In this document: positions 21,584 to 26,641 of the stretch, one piece after another
Position numbering within the stretch: position 1 is the stretch's first letter
Layout: each line of letters opens with the position of its first letter
Assembly (NCBI GenBank): GCA_910584495.1
Contig: CAJUAR010000038.1
Span: 1-26,641 of the forward strand
DNA from: an uncultured Muribaculaceae bacterium
Lineage (GTDB): Bacteria; Bacteroidota; Bacteroidia; Bacteroidales; Muribaculaceae
Direction of reading: 5' to 3'
DNA length: 26,641 bases
Notes under the pieces: generated by a model
The model's database searches: none
What the model saw: only the letters and a program-made list of their open reading frames with translations
What the model was told of the DNA's origin: nothing
Made by a program: the position numbers and the translations under genes

Positions 21584-23064
21584 TGAAACGCTACTTCATA
21601 CTCCCCGTTCTGCTGTGTGCCCCCTGGTTGATGGGGCACACGCAGAGCATCCAACTGCCCCTGTCGCTCGACGATGCCATAGCCATGGCACGTGTGCGCA
21701 GCGTCGATGCCGCCGAAGCCCTCGACGAGCTCCGCAGCGCCTACTGGCAGTGGCGCACATTCCGCGCCGACCAGCTCCCGGAGCTGTCGCTCAAAGCCGA
21801 CGCGCCATCCTACGCCAGGCAGTACAGCTCCTATATGGACGAGAACGGCGACTACAGTTTTGTGAGCACCAATACCTTGCAGGCCACGGGCCAGCTCTCC
21901 ATAGCCCAGAACATCGCCCTCACAGGCGGTAAGATTTCAGTGAATTCATCGCTCGACTTCCTGCGCCAGTTCGACGGCCGCACCGGCAACCGCTTCATGG
22001 CCATTCCCGTGGCGCTGACGCTCTCGCAGCCCCTCTTCGGTGTCAACACCATGAAGTGGGACCGAAAGATAGAGCCTGTGCGCTATGCCGAGGCCAAAGC
22101 CGCTTTTCTCAGCGCTACCGAAAACGTGGCCCGACAGACGGTGGACTACTATTTCAACCTGCTCATGAGCCGCGAAAATGTGGAAATAGCGCGTCAGAAT
22201 CTGGAAAACGCCGAACGCCTCTATGCCGTGGCTCAGGAAAAACGTGCAATGGGCAAAATCAGCAAAAACGACTTGCTGCAGATGGAGCTCAACCTGCTCG
22301 ATGCACGTTCGGCCCTGACGGAGACAACGAGCGAGCTGAAGGCCGACATGTTCCGTCTGCGCGCTTTCCTCGATCTGGAGGAGGATGTGGAGATTGTGCC
22401 CGATGTGCCGGCCGATGTGCCTAAGGCATCAATTTCTTTTCCGGATGCCCTGCAACGGGCCTTGACAAACAACAAATTTGTCAAAACAATGCTGCGACGG
22501 CAGCTCGAAGCCGACTACGAGGTGGCAAAAGCCAAAGGCGACATGCGCGAAATCAAACTCTTCATGCAGCTTGGCTACACCGGCACCGACACCGAGCTGA
22601 GCGGGGCTTATCGAGGGCTGCGCGCCAACCAGCTTGCGTCGGTGGGTTTCTCCATCCCTCTTGTCGACTGGGGTAAACGCCGAGGCAAGGTGAAAGTGGC
22701 CGAGAGCAAACGCCGCGTCACAGAGAGCAGCATCCGGCGCGAGAACATGAACTTCAATCAGGACCTCTTCATTCTTGTGGAACGTTTCTCGAACCAACAG
22801 GAGCAGCTCGACATTGCCCTGCGTGCCGCCGACATCGCTTCCAAACGCTATCAGACAAACGTCGAGACATACATGATAGGCATGCTGTCGACACTCGAGC
22901 TCAACGATTCGCGCTCGTCGAAGGACAGCTCTCGCCGCGAATACATCAACCAGCTTTATAAATACTGGAGCTACTGGTACCAGCTCCGCTCACTCACACT
23001 CTATGACTATTCTTTCGGCGGTGATATTAATGTTGATTTTGATAAATATCTAAAAATTCAATAA
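21583..23064 (+). CDS. TolC-family outer-membrane efflux protein
   Basis: This 493-residue protein has a signal peptide (MKRYFILPVLLCAPWLMGHTQS) and two outer-membrane-efflux-protein repeats, each with long alpha-helical periplasmic hairpins. Examples are ENVEIARQNLENAERLYAVAQEKRA in the first half and LVERFSNQQEQLDIALRAADIASKRY in the second, with short beta-strand segments such as GFSIPLVDWGKRRGKV. It forms the trimeric channel that receives substrate from the HlyD adaptor. Start and preceding stop overlap by one base (TAATG), implying translational coupling with the second permease. Its last codons contain the promoter of the response-regulator gene. Confidence 0.92.
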   Translation: MKRYFILPVLLCAPWLMGHTQSIQLPLSLDDAIAMARVRSVDAAEALDELRSAYWQWRTFRADQLPELSLKADAPSYARQYSSYMDENGDYSFVSTNTLQATGQLSIAQNIALTGGKISVNSSLDFLRQFDGRTGNRFMAIPVALTLSQPLFGVNTMKWDRKIEPVRYAEAKAAFLSATENVARQTVDYYFNLLMSRENVEIARQNLENAERLYAVAQEKRAMGKISKNDLLQMELNLLDARSALTETTSELKADMFRLRAFLDLEEDVEIVPDVPADVPKASISFPDALQRALTNNKFVKTMLRRQLEADYEVAKAKGDMREIKLFMQLGYTGTDTELSGAYRGLRANQLASVGFSIPLVDWGKRRGKVKVAESKRRVTESSIRRENMNFNQDLFILVERFSNQQEQLDIALRAADIASKRYQTNVETYMIGMLSTLELNDSRSSKDSSRREYINQLYKYWSYWYQLRSLTLYDYSFGGDINVDFDKYLKIQ

Positions 23065-23069
23065 CTTTG
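23038..23069 (+). promoter_or_regulatory. Consensus promoter for the response-regulator gene, near-leaderless
   Basis: TTTG (23038-23041) lies 20 nt before TAACTTTG (23062-23069), an exact match to the Bacteroidetes consensus. The whole promoter lies in the 3' end and stop codon of the TolC-like gene. The ATG is at 23074, 4 nt after the -7 box. Confidence 0.82.
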
Positions 23070-23073
23070 CAAC

Positions 23074-23607
23074 ATGATTCTGATTGTCGACGACGACCGG
23101 GCCATCCGTCTTTCAATAGGTCTTATGCTGCGACAGGCCGGCTACGACTATGACGCAGTGGGCACCGAAGCCGATGCTCTTGCTGCCGTGCGCAAGCCCG
23201 GTGTCGAGCTTGTGATTCTCGATATGAACCTAACTTGCTCCACCACCGGCCGCCAAGGCATAGACTTGCTGCGCAAAATCAGGATTCTGGCCCCCAAGGC
23301 TGCCGTAATCCTCCTTTCGGCGTGGGGCACGGTTCCGCTGGCTGTCGAAGGAATGAGCCACGGAGCCGTGGACTTCGTCACCAAGCCATGGGCAAACCGC
23401 GAGTTTATGGCCAAAATACGCAAGGCTCTTGCCGATGCTCGTTCTGCCGCTGCGGCCGACACAGTCGACACCCTCGACAACACCGAGCGACAGACCATTG
23501 TCAAAGCCCTGCGCCAGGCCGACGGAAACCTCTCGGCAGCGGCACAATTGCTCGGCATAACACGCCAGTCGCTCTACCGGCGAATGGAAAAATTCGGTAT
23601 AAAATAA
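23074..23607 (+). CDS. Response regulator, receiver + Fis-type HTH, no AAA+ domain
   Basis: This 177-residue regulator has a receiver domain (1 to about 118) with acidic pocket Asp6-Asp7, phospho-acceptor Asp50 in VILDMNL, Ser82 and Lys104 in FVTKPW. After a short Ala-rich linker a Fis-type helix-turn-helix follows (134-177, GNLSAAAQLLGITRQSLYRRM). This is the NtrC C-terminus joined directly to the receiver, without the sigma-54-activating ATPase, as in RegA/ActR/PrrA proteins. It should therefore act as an ordinary DNA-binding switch on sigma-70-like promoters. It lies between the efflux genes and a histidine kinase and has its own promoter, so it probably controls the pump. Targets are inferred. 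Confidence 0.92.
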   Translation: MILIVDDDRAIRLSIGLMLRQAGYDYDAVGTEADALAAVRKPGVELVILDMNLTCSTTGRQGIDLLRKIRILAPKAAVILLSAWGTVPLAVEGMSHGAVDFVTKPWANREFMAKIRKALADARSAAAADTVDTLDNTERQTIVKALRQADGNLSAAAQLLGITRQSLYRRMEKFGIK

Positions 23608-23623
23608 ACCGATTAAAGTTTTT

Positions 23624-23760
23624 CAAGCTTTAAGGCTTGCAAAACTTAGGTTAAGGGGGTTAAAAGGGTTATGAGCCTTCGGCTCGGGTTAATAATTAGA
23701 ATAAATTAACCCGTTGCTTTAGCAACATAACCTTCAAGTGAAGCTTGCCAAACTTGAATA
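23624..23760 (+). repeat. Inverted pair of hairpin units between regulator and kinase genes
   Basis: The left unit, GGGTTATG-[AGCC TTC GGCT]-CGGGTTAAT (23666-23693), faces the right unit, ATTAACCCG-[TTGCT TTAGCAA]-CATAACC (23705-23732). The flanking words are exact reverse complements, while the stems differ. These are the same linkers as in the array at 20026-20336, and the AGCC/GGCT stem is identical to one found there. Further CAAGC/GCTTG-type dyads lie outside at about 23627-23642 and 23733-23757. Confidence 0.88.
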
Positions 23761-23779
23761 AAATGATAAGAAGCCACAC

Positions 23780-24994
23780 ATGAGAAACAAGGTCTACTTT
23801 ATAATCTCCATCGTCCTGCTGCTCGCTGCCATGGTGGCTATCGCCACAGGCAAAACGACGGCGGCTTATATTGCCATGGGCTCGGTTCTTGTGGCACTCA
23901 TCCTTTTCTATCGCGCCGTGGCACTGCCTCTGCGCACTATCCGCGCCGGCATGGACCTGCTGCGCTCGCAGGACTTTGCCAGCCGCCTTGCCCACGTAGG
24001 CCAGAAGGATGCCGACAACATGGTTGACCTCTACAACTCCATCATTACCAACCTCAAAACCGAACGCCTCAAAGGCTACGAACAGAACTGCTTCCTTTCC
24101 AAACTCATCGAGGCCTCACCAATGGGTATAGCCATCTGCGACCTGGACGGAAACATCGAGACCCAAAACCAGTCATTCAAGAATTTCAGCTCTCCGCAAC
24201 TCCTTGAAGCCCTTGCCGGTCTGCCGGACGAAGATTCGTGCACTCTTCGGCCGGGAGGTATGCAGGTGCTGCGTTGCTCGCGCCATTTCTTCATGGACCG
24301 TGGCTTCCGCCGCCCGTTTTTCCTGGTGGAACGCCTCACCGACGAAATTGTCCGTGCTGAAACAGAAATGTTCCACAAGATTGTACGAACCATGGGGCAC
24401 GAGGTGAACAACACCCTTGGCGGTGTGATTTCGGTGCTCGAAACTTTAGGAACTCTTCACGACAACGACCCCGAAGTGATCGAAGCCGTGCACAGTTGCA
24501 GCGCAAGTTGTGAGAACCTTGGCAATTTTGTCCGCTCCTATTCCGACATAGTCAAATTGCCCGATGCCGTGCTCGAGTTTATCGACCTCAATACTTTTGT
24601 AAACGATTCACTGCCGTTTTTGCGCAAAATGTGCCCGCAAAATATAGAATTGAAGACCGAACTTGCAGCAAAACCTATCCCTGTACGCGCCGATGCCATG
24701 CTGCTGCAGCGAGTGCTGGTCAATGCGGTGAAAAACGCATGGGAAAGCATAGGCCACGCCGATGGCTCAATCACAATAGCCACGGCACCAGGCACTCTCC
24801 AAATCATTGACAACGGCCCCGGCATAGCCCCGGAAGTGGCCGATAAAATATTCTCGCCTTTCTTCTCGACCAAACGAGCCGACCGCGGCCTGGGCCTCAT
24901 GCTCATTGCCGACATACTGCGCAAACATCACTGTCTCTTCTCGCTCGCCACAGGGGACGACAAACTAACACGCCTGAGCATCACTTTTCGGTAG
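23780..24994 (+). CDS. Sensor histidine kinase
   Basis: This 404-residue inner-membrane kinase has two N-terminal membrane helices (about 6-23 and 27-45) with almost no periplasmic loop, then a HAMP-like linker (45-100) and a PAS-like region (about 105-190, SPMGIAICDLDGNIETQN). The kinase core has His207 in MGHEVNN, N-box VNAVKNAWES (314-323), G1 DNGPG (344-348), F-box FSPFFSTK (358-365) and G2 DRGLGLML (368-375). The lack of a periplasmic domain suggests sensing in the membrane or cytoplasm. It is the likely partner of the upstream response regulator. The hairpin pair in the 172-nt spacer separates them, and no consensus promoter is seen directly upstream. Confidence 0.94.
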   Translation: MRNKVYFIISIVLLLAAMVAIATGKTTAAYIAMGSVLVALILFYRAVALPLRTIRAGMDLLRSQDFASRLAHVGQKDADNMVDLYNSIITNLKTERLKGYEQNCFLSKLIEASPMGIAICDLDGNIETQNQSFKNFSSPQLLEALAGLPDEDSCTLRPGGMQVLRCSRHFFMDRGFRRPFFLVERLTDEIVRAETEMFHKIVRTMGHEVNNTLGGVISVLETLGTLHDNDPEVIEAVHSCSASCENLGNFVRSYSDIVKLPDAVLEFIDLNTFVNDSLPFLRKMCPQNIELKTELAAKPIPVRADAMLLQRVLVNAVKNAWESIGHADGSITIATAPGTLQIIDNGPGIAPEVADKIFSPFFSTKRADRGLGLMLIADILRKHHCLFSLATGDDKLTRLSITFR

Positions 24995-25051
24995 GTTTAT
25001 AGGCCGTTTGCAATAAAAATGTTTTTGCTTCGTTAATATATCTGAAAAGAT

Positions 25052-26569
25052 ATGGCACCCGAAGCAAATCTCGACAAAAAAAGACTCTACAAGAACTCCA
25101 TAAAGCTCTATCTGCGAACGTTCTACACGCTCGCCGTTGGATTGTATAACTCTCGCGTAGTCCTCGAAGTGCTGGGCATCGATGATTTCGGTGTCTACAG
25201 CCTTGTGGGTAGTCTCGTGGTGATGTTCGGCTTTTTCACCGGAACTATGTCGAGTGCAATGTCGCGCTTCTTTGCCTTCGAAATTGCATCCGGCAACAGC
25301 AAACGCCTCCACGACACATTCGGCACAGCCCTGGTGATTGTCAGTGCTGTTGCAGCAATCATCATGCTTGCCGGAGAAGCCGTCGGTTATTTTTTCCTTG
25401 GCGACCTCAACATTCCCCAACAGACACGCGGGGCTGCCGCCGTGGTCTATCAGTTCTCGCTTGCCACGGTCATTGTTACGGTTCTACAGACTTGCTATCT
25501 GTCCACACTCATAGCTCGCGAACGAATGGGCATGTTTGCAATTTTAGACATGCTCACAACCACGCTAAAGCTCGCGGCCATTTTTGCCCTCAAATTCATT
25601 GATTCAGAAAAACTTATTCTCTACTCAGCCTTGGTGTTCTGTGTCACACTCGGCACCACAATAATAACAATAGTATATTGCCGGAGGCACTTTGCCGAGT
25701 GCCGGGCCGGCCTCGAATGGCACAAACCATTGATGTCCAGCCTGCTGGCTTATTCTGGATGGAACCTTTTCAAAACCATGTGCGATACATTGCGCCCGGC
25801 AGGAATCAATGTGGTTGTCAATCTATTCTTCGGTGTGATGATTAATGGAGCTGTGGGTATTGCCATGACAGTAAGCTCCAATCTCGCAAAATTCACAGCC
25901 AATGTCTTTTTGGCCTTCAAACCACAGATTATCAAGTCCTACGCCATAGGGGCGATAGACGAAATGTCGTCGTTGATGACGGCAACATTCCGTTTTTCAA
26001 CTCTTGTACTTAGTGTCATAGTGGTGCCCATATTCCTTGAGATGCCTTATGTACTCACATTGTGGCTTGGCGAATGTCCGACCTATGCGGCAGTATTCTG
26101 TCGTCTGCTGTGCATAGCCATGTACTTCGAGGTGATGATAGCCATCATAGAGTTTGGCATCAATGCCACAGGCAATATTCGCAACTTTTGCATTATCAAC
26201 GGTTTGATGACGGTAAGCACAGTAGGCCTTGGCTGGATAGCCTATCGGTACGGGGCACCGGCACCCGCCATCTATGTGATTCAGATTGTTGTTGGTTGCC
26301 TCACAGCCATGACCGACATGAGCATTCTTCACCGCCTCGTGCCGCAGCTCGACATTGCCGCCATGTTTGGTGCCGTGGGGCGCATAGCGCTTCTCACTGC
26401 CCTTGTTTTCGGAGCATGTTCAATATTTTATATGACTATGAGCAACGGTTTCCTTCGTTTCTTCCTTATAGGTATAACCGACGTAGCCGCAATGGGAGCC
26501 CTGACCTACCTTTTCGTTCTCACACCCGCCATGCGCCAAAAAGTCCTCGCGAAAATAAGAAGGCACTAA
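25052..26569 (+). CDS. Polysaccharide/lipid-linked oligosaccharide flippase (Wzx/MurJ-like)
   Basis: This 505-residue integral membrane protein has about 12-14 hydrophobic segments, and its N-terminus LYLRTFYTLAVGLYNSRVVLEVLGIDDFGVYSLV is typical of the polysaccharide-transport (Wzx-like, MATE/MOP) family. These move undecaprenyl-linked sugars across the inner membrane. The charged TM1 region and the central AYSGWNLFKTMCDTLRPAGINVVVN segment fit. It stands alone, with no glycosyltransferases in the window after it, so the cargo is unknown. A weak -7-like TATATCTG lies 7 nt upstream of the ATG. A stem-loop overlaps its stop codon. Confidence 0.88.
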   Translation: MAPEANLDKKRLYKNSIKLYLRTFYTLAVGLYNSRVVLEVLGIDDFGVYSLVGSLVVMFGFFTGTMSSAMSRFFAFEIASGNSKRLHDTFGTALVIVSAVAAIIMLAGEAVGYFFLGDLNIPQQTRGAAAVVYQFSLATVIVTVLQTCYLSTLIARERMGMFAILDMLTTTLKLAAIFALKFIDSEKLILYSALVFCVTLGTTIITIVYCRRHFAECRAGLEWHKPLMSSLLAYSGWNLFKTMCDTLRPAGINVVVNLFFGVMINGAVGIAMTVSSNLAKFTANVFLAFKPQIIKSYAIGAIDEMSSLMTATFRFSTLVLSVIVVPIFLEMPYVLTLWLGECPTYAAVFCRLLCIAMYFEVMIAIIEFGINATGNIRNFCIINGLMTVSTVGLGWIAYRYGAPAPAIYVIQIVVGCLTAMTDMSILHRLVPQLDIAAMFGAVGRIALLTALVFGACSIFYMTMSNGFLRFFLIGITDVAAMGALTYLFVLTPAMRQKVLAKIRRH

Positions 26570-26589
26570 GGCCAGAGTCCTTAGTGCCT
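26561..26589 (+). terminator. Stem-loop across the flippase stop codon
   Basis: AGGCACTAAGG (26561-26571) and CCTTAGTGCCT (26579-26589) form a perfect 11-bp stem around a 7-nt loop. The stop codon TAA lies inside the left arm. No T-tract follows; the palindromic repeat begins at once. Confidence 0.6.
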
Positions 26590-26591
26590 CC

Positions 26592-26641
26592 TGTAGGGGC
26601 GCGATACATCGCGCCCACCGAGCATAAATCACCGAGCATAA
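26592..26641. repeat. Palindromic intergenic repeat, cut by the window edge
   Basis: TGTAGGGGCG-CGATACATCG-CGCCCACC (26592-26619) shares its outer arms with the right end of the element at 16703-16734 (read on the - strand). Its inner core differs but is still self-complementary. It is followed by a 12-nt direct repeat CACCGAGCATAA at 26616-26627 and 26630-26641. The repeat probably continues beyond the window. Confidence 0.75.

Overview
The window looks like the chromosome of a gut-type Bacteroidales bacterium, probably Muribaculaceae-like. Three things point there: the promoters fit the Bacteroidetes TTTG-N19-21-TAnnTTTG pattern and lack E. coli-type -35/-10 boxes; the gene order DUF177-rpmF-fabH-era-der is of the kind seen in this group; and the coding sequence is fairly GC-rich with AT-rich spacers. 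The family assignment is inference; the order-level assignment is firmer.

Left part (1-8500, all + strand): housekeeping genes. Two tRNA-Glu(UUC) copies flank rpsT. A HAD phosphatase overlaps ribF by 4 nt. A consensus promoter then starts DUF177 (YceD) and rpmF, followed by fabH (with a terminator), era, and a der-S41 protease pair with its own promoter.

Middle (8500-16350, mostly - strand): a 579-nt spacer with hairpins and a possible small transcription unit. Then come an outer-membrane protein overlapping a lipoprotein phosphoesterase, an AT-richer two-gene AbiE-like toxin/antitoxin candidate, a PurF homologue whose glutaminase half has lost its catalytic residues, a secreted Sel1-repeat/zinc-motif protein, and pckA with promoter and terminator.

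Right part (16820-25000, + strand): a complete tripartite efflux locus. Order is HlyD adaptor, MacB/LolD-type ATPase, two FtsX-type permeases, TolC-like outer-membrane factor, a receiver-Fis response regulator lacking the AAA+ domain, and a histidine kinase. A polysaccharide flippase follows, then a repeat at the window edge.

The most unusual content is non-coding. Between the two permeases lies an array of 11 short hairpins with near-constant linkers (TAACCCG before, CATAACC after) but changing, self-complementary stems; an 85-nt block of it is exactly duplicated. A two-hairpin relative, arranged as an inverted pair, lies between the response regulator and kinase genes. A second palindromic repeat family (around TGTAGGGGCG ... 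CGCCCACC) occurs at 16610-16734 and 26592-26619, and its stem changes are compensatory. Three promoters place the predicted transcription start almost at the start codon, which suggests leaderless mRNAs.
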